A stretch of DNA of 64,000 nucleotides from Coniella vitis (lineage: Eukaryota; Ascomycota; Sordariomycetes; Diaporthales; Schizoparmaceae): positions 3,596,001 through 3,660,000 of the forward strand of contig WUJK01000002.1 in assembly GCA_011317545.1 (NCBI GenBank), read 5' to 3'. The notes beneath the pieces were generated by a model. That model did not search any database. It worked only from the letters and a program-made list of their open reading frames with translations, and was not told the DNA's origin. Positions 36,063 through 46,485 of the stretch are shown here, in pieces (position 1 is the first letter of the stretch; each line of letters opens with the position of its first letter). The position numbers were made by a program, and so were the translations under genes.

Positions 36063-39000
36063 ATGGCCAAGCCAGCACGCACGGTACGCTTCCAGGTCAA
36101 TGGCTGGAGCGAGGACAAGAAGGCGGCCGTTGAGCACGCTGATCTGTCTTCAGCCCCTGCCTTGAAGCTTTCATACTTCACCTGCACGTTGGGCCAGGCA
36201 GCCAAGTGGAATGAGCAGTATCCGCATCCGTTCAAGACGGTGAACCATCTTATCGACGAGCAGGCCAACGAGCTGCGCCAGAGGCCCGCCGTGAATTTCC
36301 CGGGCGGCTGCTACACCGAGGACGGTCGCACGATGAAAACTGGTAAGGCTTTCATCAGCTCTGTTGGCCCCAAGACAGGTGATAAGATGTAGGAACGACG
36401 AGGTGGCTTACCAGCTGTGCTGTTTTATTCCAGACTTCACCTACAGAGAGCTCCGTCACTGTTCTCTGGTTGCTGCTGCAAGACTCCGCCGCAGACTGCA
36501 GATTGCCAGTCGCGCTGGCTCCTCGACTGCCGGCCTGTTGTGCTCGAGCACCCCCGAGTTTCTCGTCACCTGGCTGGGTCTCATGAGACTGGGCATGTCT
36601 GTCATGATTCTTGCGTCAGTCCTTTCGTCCCTTGTTACTCTTTGACTGAATCACACTGACATACGTTCAATAGTCCCCAACTCGAAGCGAATGCCATCAG
36701 ACATCTGTGTTCCACACGAGACGTCTCTGTCGTCCTTGCTGATGGCCGGAACTACGATACCGCCAAGCACCTCAAGAACGGCATTTTGGCCATCAACCTC
36801 AGCCATATTCTGCACAACCTGCGATCTGCCCCTTCGCCCCCTGTAATCTCAGCCAATTGTCAGCCAGACAGTCTGGCCTACTTCTTCCACACTTCGGGCA
36901 CATCATCTGGCCTTCCCAAGCCAATACCCCAAACCCATCACGCGGCAGTGGGTGTGCTTCCTCGGCTGCCAGGGGGGGAGGCGCATGCCACCTTCTCCAC
37001 GACCCCCCTCTACCATGGTGGAATTGCAGACTGTTTCCGAGCTTGGTCAAGTGGCGCAACCATCCACTTGTTTCCCGGAACACAGCCCATCACTGCAACA
37101 AATGTCTGCCGAGCTGTCGATCAAGCAGACCTCTATCTGCAGGGTGCATATTCCGTCAAGTACCTCAGCGCTGTGCCCTATGTGCTGCAGATGCTGGCTG
37201 CTGATTCTTCTTCACCCAGTGAGCACTCCTCCCCAGGCATGCGTCTGTTGAGGCGCATGGAGCTCGTGGGGGTGGGTGGAGCAGCTCTGCCGCCAGCTTT
37301 GGGTGATGCTTTGGTTTCTCAGGGCGTTAAGCTCCTTTCGCGGTTTGGGAGCGCCGAGTGTGGTTTTCTCCTGTCTTCTCATAGAGACTATGCGAATGAT
37401 TTGGAGTGGTCGTGGCTGCGAGCAGATCCTTTGCTCATGCCGCGATGCTACAATTTCGAGCCCCGTGACCAGCAAGACACTGGCCCTCCACTTTTTGAGT
37501 TATTGGTGGGCCCAGCGTGGCCCTATCGGTCTAAGACTAATCGTCCAGACGGATCGTTTGCCACTGCGGACTTGTTTGAGCAACATCCTTCGATTCCCAA
37601 CGCGTGGCGATATCACAGCCGAGCTGACGCCCAGATAGCGCTCTTGAATGGCAAAAAGTTTGACCCAGCTCCGATAGAAAGTGAGCTGTTGGCCTCGGAA
37701 AGTGGCAGACGAATTTTGAGTGATGCCATGATCTTTGGCTCCGGACGGGAAGCGCCTGGATTGCTCCTGATCCCCAGGTGTGACGGAGAACACTTGACCC
37801 GCGCCCAGGTCATTGATGAGCTCTGGCCTACAATTGCAGGCATGAATGCCGGAACACAGAGCCACGCCAAGCTGGCAAAAGAAAGCATTACCGTTGTCCG
37901 AGTCAAGGACGGCGAAGCTGCTGTGCTACCAAAAAGTAGCAAGGGTACAGTGATGAGACGGAAAGCCGAGACCATGTTCTCGAATCAAATCGAAGCCTTG
38001 TATGGCGATGCACCGACAGAAGGAGAACCTATTCGAGGAGAGATTCCAGACAGCGAGGTACCCTACGAGCTCCAAAAAGTCTTTGACGATGTACTAGGGC
38101 GACAAATCAATGCTTCGCGGGATTTATTTGCACAGGGTGTTGATTCCATTGCTTGCTCGCGATTAAGGCAGCGAATTCTGAAGACCTTTTTTTCCGAAAG
38201 CGATAAAATAATACCCCTCAATGTTATATATGACCAAGGTTCGATTGAACGGATAGCGAGTTACATCTTGCAACTCCGAAGATCCAATAATGTCGCCGTG
38301 GTCCCCAACGGTGCCACAGGAGAAGAGGTGACGGAAGAGCAGCTCATGCTGGATCTCGTGGAAAAGTATCGCCATTCCACACAAAGTCCAACTGGAGCGT
38401 TTAACCATCAGACTGAGCGTGTTGTTGTCTTGACTGGCGTTACTGGCTTTCTGGGAGCTCACATCTTGGATTTGCTTCTTCAGGATGCCAAGGTTTCCAA
38501 GGTTGTTTGTCTGATCCGCGCGCAAAGTCCCGACGATGCTCGGGGTCGCGCAATGGAGTCTCTGGTATCGAGAGGTTTGCACAGCCGAGATGACGCAGTC
38601 CTAAGAGGCAAGAAGCTCGTCTGTCTGCCATATGATTGTTCTTCACCTCGATTTGGCCTTGCGGAAGCCGACTGGAGCGATCTCGCCAAAGAGGCCACGA
38701 TGATTATCCATTCTGCATGGCCAGTCAACTTCAGCTTGAAGCTAAAGTCCTTTGAAGATCAACTCAATGGGCTCCGCCAACTATTGGAGCTCCGCAATGC
38801 GACCGATAACGCGGCAGCCCGACTCATTTTCATCTCATCCACTGCCGCCGTTTCCTTGACTGACAACCATGATCGACCAATTCCCGAGACACTGAGCTTC
38901 GAGCCAGAAGACGCGTCACCACGCGGTTATTCCAGGTCCAAATGGGTAGCAGAGAACATCTGCGCAATGGCCAAAGTTGGTGGATCTTTTGCCGTATCTG

Positions 39001-39656
39001 CTGGTACCTCTACCAGACCGTTGTCCGTGCCAGAAAAGTCGCCCATCATGATTATGCGTGTCGGCCAGCTCTGTGGAAATGCACGGGGGGTTTGGAACAC
39101 AACCGAAGCGTACCCAATCATGCTTTCCTCGTCCAAAATTACAGGGTGCCTTCCAGACCTTGTGGATGAGCCTTTGAGCTGGTTGCCTGTCGATGTGGCC
39201 GCTAGGGCAATCCTGGAGCTTTCGTTCCAGACACACGAAACACCGTCGGGTAGGTATAACAAGACGCCAGTATATCACGTTTGCAACACACAGCTCGAAC
39301 CGACATGGACGGATATGGTTGGTTGGCTTGCAACGGAGGCGTCCATGGGTCCCAACGCGAAGGGTGCAAATGGGAGCCATGGCATGGACGAAGTTGCAGT
39401 ATCCGGGCCCAGTATCCAAATTGTGTCGCCCCAAGATTGGTTGCGTCGACTCGAGGCAGCATTGGAGCACTGCAATCATCCCGCGCGCTCGTTACTCCAT
39501 GTCTGGCAGAGCGCATACTCGAATGAAGCAGGGGGCGTTGCTGCTGTCTTTGACACGAAGCGAGCGATGGTGGCGTCTCCAACGATGAGGGCGCTCGAGC
39601 CGTTGTCCAAGGAAGATGTGTTGCGCATGTGGTCCTGGATACAATCGAGCGTTTGA
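36063..39656 (+). CDS. NRPS-like carboxylate reductase (adenylation-thiolation-reductase)
   Basis: Activates a carboxylic acid as acyl-AMP, loads it on a phosphopantetheine arm and releases it by NADPH reduction, usually as an aldehyde. Exons: 36063-36342, 36434-36614 and 36674-39656, giving 1147 residues. The second exon start is set by the family join to DFTYRELRH. The adenylation domain (about 40-560) shows FFHTSGTSSGLPKP as A3, and a divergent A8/A10 region (YHSRADAQIALLNGKKFDP). The carrier domain has an intact GVDSIACS with Ser near 645. The reductase domain starts with TGVTGFLGAH (about 740), with YSRSKWVAE as the catalytic Tyr/Lys motif (about 905). The substrate (aryl acid, amino acid or other) is not readable. 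Divergent pairing with an aldo-keto reductase supports an acid-to-alcohol route. Confidence 0.92.
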
Positions 39657-40828
39657 TTTTTGTTGTCCTTTTTTTTTTCTCTTTTTTTTTTTCTTTTACA
39701 AACGACGAATTGTCAATGTCAGCTCCTCGTACCTTGTTGGGGGCAAAGGCCCCCTCCCCAAATGCAGGGGCTCTTTTAAAATCGTCATAAGAAATGGCAT
39801 GATAGACATAAAAGGATACACGGACAAGAAGAATCATGTATGGGTGAAAATTGCAGTCTCGCTATTCAGGTTGCGAGTATTGTTGCAACTCATCGGAATA
39901 GGGAGTACACTGTGATTTTGTCATTTTGCAGTACGTCTTGCCGAATCCGGGAGGAATGGAAGCTCTTGGAATTTCCAATGCAAGGCTGCGGGTGCCACTT
40001 GGGTTATACACAGTACAGAAGCGATTTGCGGAGCAGGTGTGCGCCTATCTATGCACGTTGTCGATCTTTCATACTTCTTCCAAGCGACAATGCATGTGTT
40101 GGACAGTTGGAAAACTTGGGAAGCGGCTTTCCGGGTCTGAATTAAGCTGAAAGGATTTGTAGCGTAGGATGTTTGAAGCCTCGAGAGTCTAACTTACGTG
40201 GCCAGGAATCTGCAGTGCTATGGATACCACTTGAGAGCAGCGATGGCTTGTTCCACTTACTACGGGGGTTTTCTTCCTATTCGACTCTTTCCAGCTTCTC
40301 TACGCAGCAACAATGTTCTCTAACCTCGACGAGGCTCCAGTCACGTCTAGAGGAAGCACCAGACGCTGGGTGAGCCCAGGTTCGAGTCATGGCTTTCGCT
40401 GAAGTCGGGCAACAAGCAATATGCTCACCGGATCAGCCTCGTCGAAAAATCAAAGGGCCAAAGCGGACAGGGCCTTGACGAAAGCAAACGAGCGAACACA
40501 ACCCGCAGAAGACAGAGACAGAGACACCCCTCACAAGAGCGACAAAAACATGTCCACAAAATGCAATGCCCCTCCTCCCCGCGTCTTCCCCAGACTCCAC
40601 CCCCGGATGGTGCCCCTCTTCCCAGGTGTCCTGTTCTGACGTCCTTTTGCTGTCTGTCTCCCTTTTTGGGTAGACAAGAGAAGCAAATAATGACGCACTG
40701 TCTGTGTTGTCTGTGGGACGGACGATCCAGGTAGGCTAAGAAACGCGGTATGCGAGTGAGAAAAAGATCAACACCACTACCGGGAGTTTGACCGAGTCTC
40801 CAAGGAAAAGTACCGATTTAAAACGGGC
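39657..40828. other. Intergenic region
   Basis: No gene is seen in about 1.17 kb. T-rich runs follow the ATR stop codon (39657-39700). The last 300 bp are the probable promoter of the GH28 gene. Confidence 0.5.
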
Positions 40829-42548
40829 ATGACTGCGTCCAACCTTCGCAGCAGCCGTGTTGGGGGAGCTGCTAGCTACACCCGCTCGGCCATTCTACTC
40901 TTGCTCACCATGCACTCTCCTTTGGCAGCCGCAGCACTTCAGGTGCCCTTGGCCCTGGCGACAACAACAGCGGCACAAATAGCCAGCGTCAGTCGTGGTG
41001 CAAACAGCCACCACACCTGTGTCGTCCAGCCGGCCCCCAATGGCACGGACTCTGCGCCAGCCATCATGGCCGCATTTCAGCAATGCGGACAGAACGAAGA
41101 TGCCAGCAAGCGAGGCACGGTGGTGTTCCTCAACGAGACGTACCACATCCAATCCGTCATGAACACGACGGGTCTGCGCTATGTCGACGTTGAGCACCGC
41201 GGGATGCTGCTGTGGGACACGGATCTGGACTACTGGCTGAGCCACTCGCTGCCCGTGGGCTACCAGAACCAGTCCAGCGCGTGGTTGTTTGGTGGGCACG
41301 GGGTGCACTGGGACGGGCACGGGTATGGCACGCTGGATGGGAATGGGCAAGTATGGTATGATTTTGTGAATGGGACAAATAACTACCCCCGACGACCACA
41401 TCAGATTACCATTACGGGGACCCAGAGGAGTGTTTTTGAGGGGCTGCGCTTTGTGCAGAGCCAGATGTGGTGAGTGCATGTGGTGGTGGTGGTGGTGGTG
41501 TTGTTGTTTTCCCCTCCTCGTTTATTTCTGTGTGTATGTGTGTGTGTGTTTGACGTGGACTTGCTGAAAGAAGAGAGGGACGGGTGGGGAGAAGATTGCA
41601 TCTTTGTTGACATGCTTGCAGGACTATGACTGTTATTCACTCGGAGGATATCCTGCTTGAGAACATCTATGTCAACAGCACGGATGCCAGCCAAGCAGTG
41701 GGCTTTGATTTCTCGTCCTTGAACGTATGTACAATCTCGATTTTTGGCTGATGGCTTGCGGCCATGAGAAACAAGAGGGTCACGAAAGATATCACAAGTC
41801 GGATTGATGCTGAGTTTGCATGCAAACCAAAAACGCAGACGGACGGTGCAGACACGGTCTACGTGAACAACATTACATTCCGCAACTGGACCGTCGACAA
41901 CGGAGACGACAGCATCAGCATCAAGGCCAACAGCACCAACATCCTTATCGAGAACTGTGACTTTTATACTGGTCTGGGTGTTGCTATCGGCAGCATTGGC
42001 CAATACGGTGAGTATATATATCTTTTTTCTCTTGGTCAGGGATTCCCACTGAGAAATCCCCAGCCGGCCGCTTCGAAACCGTCGAAAACGTCACGGTCCG
42101 CAACATCACCATCAACAAGGACATGCGCTACGGCGCATACATCAAGACCTGGACAGGCCACTCCACGGGCTACCCACCCAACGGCGGCGGCGGCGGCCTC
42201 GGCTACGCAGCCAACATGACGTTTGCCGACTTCGACCTGCGCAACGCCTCGGGCGTGTTTGCCGTTACCCAGTGCACGAGCTACAATTCCGCGACGGGCG
42301 GCTGCGACACGAGCGAGTTTGCGATCCGGGACGTGGCCCTCGCCCGGTGGACGGGCACGGCGAGCAGCGATGTGGTGGCCGAGCTGCAGTGCAGTGGTGC
42401 GAGCCCGTGCACGGGGGTGGTCATTGAAGGGGTCGAGCTGGTGGATGTGGTGAATGGCACGAGGCCGGCGAGTTATCTGTGTGATAGTGTGGTGGCTCCG
42501 GCTGGGTTCAACTGCACGGGGGCGCCGTGGGGAGAGAACAGCCGGTAG
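40829..42548 (+). CDS. GH28 exopolygalacturonase-like pectinase
   Basis: A secreted glycoside hydrolase of family 28, predicted to remove residues from galacturonan or rhamnogalacturonan ends. Exons: 40829-41469, 41622-41724, 41839-42007 and 42064-42548, giving 465 residues. The N-terminal hydrophobic stretch SAILLLLTMHSPLAAAA is a signal peptide. A later ATG inside it is a less likely start. The catalytic NTDGADT is rebuilt across the second intron (Asp near 250), and the second acidic motif is NGDDSISIK (Asp pair near 272). The third motif reads GLGVAIGSIGQY, lacking the His of endo-enzymes. The fourth is GAYIKTWTG. This combination matches fungal exo-acting RgxB/exo-PG relatives. Many N-x-S/T sites fit secretion. 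It is convergent with the arylsulfatase gene, 215 bp apart. Confidence 0.93.
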
Positions 42549-42763
42549 AGAGAGGTATTTTTGTTTATCTGGTGACTTGGAGAGATGTCAGATGGAGTTG
42601 GGTATGGGTTCTTGACCTCCTTCGTTTGGGCATCATGAGTGTATCAATGAATACAATTTGCAAATCTGCTGTCCTTTCAATCCGCTTTTGGGATCTACTA
42701 CTTGTCTCCACGTGAGGCAATATCTTATGTTTGTATTTCACAAAACAAAAATAAATCCCCCCT

Positions 42764-45471
42764 TTACACCCACATGTGCCACTGCGTCCCCTTGCGATAA
42801 TCATACTCGCCATCATGCCGCCACGCCCTCAGCACGCCCTCGTCTCCCGCCTGCGGCCCCTCGGCATCCAGCAGATAGCCGTCCGCGCAGCGCGCAAAGG
42901 CGACGCGCGTCTGCGCCTCGTAAAACGCATCGAACTCGGGCCGCAGCGCATCGCGTAGGGTGCGCACTTCTCCGCGCGGGTGCAGCACGGCCCAGGGCGC
43001 GACGCACGTCTGGCCGCGGCAGGACTTGAGGACCATCAGGAGCGTGTCGAGGCGGTGGACGAGGCTGCGGGTGGCGATGGCCTCTGTGGTGGCGGCGGTG
43101 GTGGAAGATGAAGGGTAGAGGTTGTTCATTTGCCCTGGGTCAGTCTGAGCAATTTCGAGCATGGAAGTTAGTTTTTGTTTTTTTCTTTTGGGTTAGAAAA
43201 CGCCGGTTACATGAAAAAGAAAAGGAAAAAAAAAAAAGAAGGTGTCCAGAGGGGAAGAAAGAAAAAGGGGACGGACCCGAAGATCGTAGAGTTCGTGCTC
43301 GTTGTTGCACCAGACGGAGTAGTAGAGGTTATACGACTCGCCAATGATTCGGACGGCCTTGTATGTGTTGTTGCGTATGCTGCGGGTTCCTTTGCCGTCT
43401 GTGTGATGAGTTTATTATGTGTATAGAGAGAGAGCGTTAGCCTTTTTTCTCATAGTGTATATCGAGCAGTGGAAGATGGCCCAGAAAGAAGTGAGCAGCC
43501 GTGATGTGGAACAAAAGAAAGAGAAAGAGAAAAAGAAAGAAAGAAAGAAAGAAGGCGAAAAAGAAAAAAAGAAAGAAAGAAAGAAAGAGACTTGCCAAAT
43601 CCACTGCCTTCTCCCTCGGCGAGCGCAAACCCCCAATACTCGACCGTAACATGCTCGTGGCGCTTGGAACGATCATTCCTGCTGCGGCTGCTCTCGTGTC
43701 CACTCCTCCCCTTTTCCCCGTCCTCCTCTTGACCGTGGCTGTGGCCGAGATCGTGACCGAGATTATCATGATCATGGCCAATCCCCCAAATCGCAACACC
43801 GTCCAGCTCCTCCCTCCAGCGCTCCCCAGCCACATCCACACCCGCCATCTGCAGCACCGTCGGCGCCACGTCCACATGCGTGCTCACGACCTGCCGCTCC
43901 ACCCGGCCGCGGCGCACCCCGGGGCCGCGCACCACAAACGGCACCCGGATGTCCTCGTCGTAGCCACACTCCTTGCCCGGCGGCAGCCGGTGCTGGCCCA
44001 GGTGGAACCCGTTGTCCGACGTGTAGACCACGTACGTGTCCTCGAGCACGCCCGCGGCGTCCAGCTGCAGCACGAGCTGCGCCACCAGCTCGTCGACGGC
44101 CTGCAGCGCGCGCAGGCGCTGGCGGTAGTAGTGGTCGAGGTACGCGACGGCCGAGGCGTTGTGCTGCGGCAGGGAGAGCAGCCAGTTGGCGCCGCTGGGG
44201 CGGTCTGGGTTGAAGTTGGATGGCGCTTGTGCCTGTGGTCCTGAGGAAGAAGAAGAAGAAGAAGAAGAAGGTGACCAAGGCAAAGAAGACGGCATCGTCC
44301 GCGGAATCGTCACCCCCTCAAACAGCCCAGCGTGCTTCTCCAGCGGCACCGGCTCCGTCATCAGCGGCAACCCCTCGGACTGGCGGTGGTCCGTCAGCGA
44401 GACATCGGAATGCGGCGCCACGGGCGCGACGCCCAGGAAGAAGGGCGTCGTGTCCTTGTCGGCGAGCGCCTCGGCCAGGAGGCCCTGGGCTTTGGCGGCG
44501 AGCAGCGCCGACGTGTGCTCGTGGCGGTGCTGCACGGGCGGCTCGGCATTGCGCTGGTAGATGGGGTGCAGGTACGAGTACGTGCCCGGGTCGAGCAGGA
44601 AGTCGGTGGCGGTCCAGCCGGCGGGGAAGGGCGCGTCGTAGTTGGCGGTCGTGTGGGCGTTGAAGAGCTTGCCCGTGTAGTACGTCTTGTAGCCGGCTTG
44701 CTGCAGCCAGACGGGGAGGTAGTGGTCGTTGAGGCCCTGGGAGATGAACTTGGGATAGCCTCCTGCGTTGGGGGGGTGTTGTGTGTTAGAGCATGTTTAT
44801 TCTCTGTTTACTGTTTGTTTGTTTGTTTGTTTGTTTGTTTGTTTGTTTGTTTGTTTGTTTGTTTGTTTGTTTCTTTCTTTAACCCTTCTCGTCCTTTGTA
44901 TGAAGAAAAGACAATAAAAGTCCACTTGACCAAAACGAGGGCAGAGTATCATCATCAACAACATCAGAAAACACCATCTCGACTCACCATACGGAGGATT
45001 CACATCCGTCACATTGGTGTTGTGCGGCTGCTTGCCCGTCCACAACGACACCCGCGACGGACAACACACGGCCGTCGTCGTGAAGTGATTCGCATAGACC
45101 GTGCCCTCGTCGCTGATGTACTTCTTGACCAGCGGCATGTAGGCCATCGAGTCCATGGCGGCGTCCTGGTCGTCGGTGAGGATCAAGACGATGTTTTTGG
45201 GCTTATGGCGTGGGCCGCTTGGTTTGGCTGTGGCTTGTGCTGCTCCTCCTCTTACTTTTTGTTGTTGTTCTTCTTGTCCTTCTCCATCGTCCTCTTTCTC
45301 TCCCATCACAGGTGTGGACGCGGATGATGAGAGCTGACGGCTGGAGCCATCCTCACTTGGCGTTAGCACCGCCTGCTTTTGCGTGCTGCCCTGGTCGAGG
45401 AATATGGCTGCGTTGGTGGTCGTGGTGAGCAGCGCCAGCCATGCTGATAGCAGAGCCGGCTGGAGACGCAT
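42764..45471 (-). CDS. Secreted fungal arylsulfatase
   Basis: Hydrolyses sulfate esters using a formylglycine made from Cys. Exons on the minus strand: 45471-44988, 44762-43596, 43398-43277 and 43144-42764, giving 717 residues. The signal peptide is MRLQPALLSAWLALLTTTTNA. The metal-binding LILTDDQDA lies near residue 97. The active-site motif CCPSR (followed by VSLWTGK) is near 135, in the C-x-P-S-R form. Further family marks are TGKLFNAHTT, VYTSDNGFHLGQHR and NEHELYDL-TDP (rebuilt across the last intron). The second intron uses GC rather than GT as donor (G/GCAAGT). This is the only choice that keeps frame into the DGKGTRS-NNTYKAVR segment. An acidic Ser-run (about nine Ser) and a His/Asp-rich loop are insertions relative to other members. 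Confidence 0.92.
43500..43590 (+). repeat. GAAA/AAAG-rich low-complexity tract in arylsulfatase intron 2
   Basis: A nearly pure purine run on the plus strand (pyrimidine on the coding strand) fills the 5' half of the GC-AG intron, right next to its donor. Confidence 0.85.
44813..44872 (+). repeat. (GTTT)15 tetranucleotide microsatellite
   Basis: Fifteen perfect GTTT units lie inside intron 1 of the arylsulfatase gene, explaining why that intron (225 bp) is the longest of the gene. Confidence 0.97.
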
Positions 45472-45498
45472 CGTGGGGGATTTGTTTGACTGACTACG

Positions 45499-45500
<2 letters not shown>

Positions 45501-45546
<46 letters not shown>
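45501..45546 (+). repeat. (TCTG)n tetranucleotide microsatellite
   Basis: About eleven perfect TCTG units, 30-75 bp upstream of the arylsulfatase start codon, within its leader or core promoter. Confidence 0.97.
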
Positions 45547-45575
45547 GACAAATCGTCTCTGACGGTGTTACGATG

Positions 45576-45620
45576 AAAAAGAAGAAAAGAAGAAGAAGAA
45601 GAAGAAGAAGAAGAAGAAAA
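45576..45620 (+). repeat. (AAG)n trinucleotide tract
   Basis: An imperfect then perfect GAA/AAG run about 105-150 bp upstream of the arylsulfatase ATG; it reads as a long pyrimidine tract on the coding strand. Confidence 0.9.
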
Positions 45621-46485
45621 CATAAAACAAAGTATATGAATGAAAAGCAACCCTGCTTTAGCCTATAACCTTCCACGTGAGAATCTCGAAAGTTACCGAC
45701 GTATTCAACGGACTGCGGACACTGTGAAGCCGCAAGCCGCAAGCCGAGAGACAGAGAGAGAGAGCTCCGATGTGGATACGGCAAACGCGGATTGCGCCAT
45801 CCGGAGGACGAATGATGTCGGTTCCCGGGCAGCTGGGACGGACGTCGTGTAATAAGTGTTTGGTGGCCACGGCTGATAAGCGCCGGGGGCAAGTCTACTT
45901 GAGTATAGTATGCCGTATAAATCCAAGCCGTGTTACCATGGTAGAGTTTGTGTGGGTGTGTGTGTTTATGCAGAATCGCAGTCTTCTTCAAACCACCATA
46001 CAATACAATACACTCATCATGAGGATAGCCTGTCGGTCAAAATCCAGTCAGGAAGTCAGCTATCCATATAAACAGGAAGCAGACGACCTACTCGGATCAT
46101 AAACACAAAAGATCGGACCACATATAAGAACATGAATTGGATTTCCCAAGAAGACAGAGATATACATCACATATCCGTCACCCTTCACTCACACTGTTCG
46201 TTATTACTCTCTACTTTCTTCCAAGGTGACTTTTTTTTTATCGTAGTGAATACAAAATTCATAACAACTCCTGTAAATGCTACACAAGTACTTTGCTTTG
46301 CTCAGAGGATATATAGTCAAGATGCCCAACAAACCCACATCCCACAAAAGAACCAATCAATCAACAAACACGCACACCCATACACATACACACGCAACAC
46401 CATCCATTTCCGATAATAATAAGCCCGAGACACCAAACGAGATTCCCCGCCTCCTGCTCCAAACCCTCAGCAAGGAACCCAACTC
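45621..46485. other. Intergenic region
   Basis: No gene is seen between the arylsulfatase promoter and the 3' end of the giant NRPS-derived gene. CACACA-rich sequence lies near 46,370-46,400. Confidence 0.5.

Noticed and set aside
40370..40395. AGGTTCGAGTC resembling a tRNA B box
   Set aside because: No matching A box or cloverleaf pairing is present in the upstream 80 bp.
44332..45327. 331-codon plus-strand open frame
   Set aside because: It is antisense to the arylsulfatase, and its middle is the repeat-encoded CLFVCLFV run.
2675..45471. Single secondary-metabolite cluster across the window
   Set aside because: The laccase, ATR enzyme, reductase and NRPS-derived gene are separated by housekeeping or CAZyme genes. 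No pathway transporter or cluster regulator is present, and the giant NRPS-like protein appears inactive.
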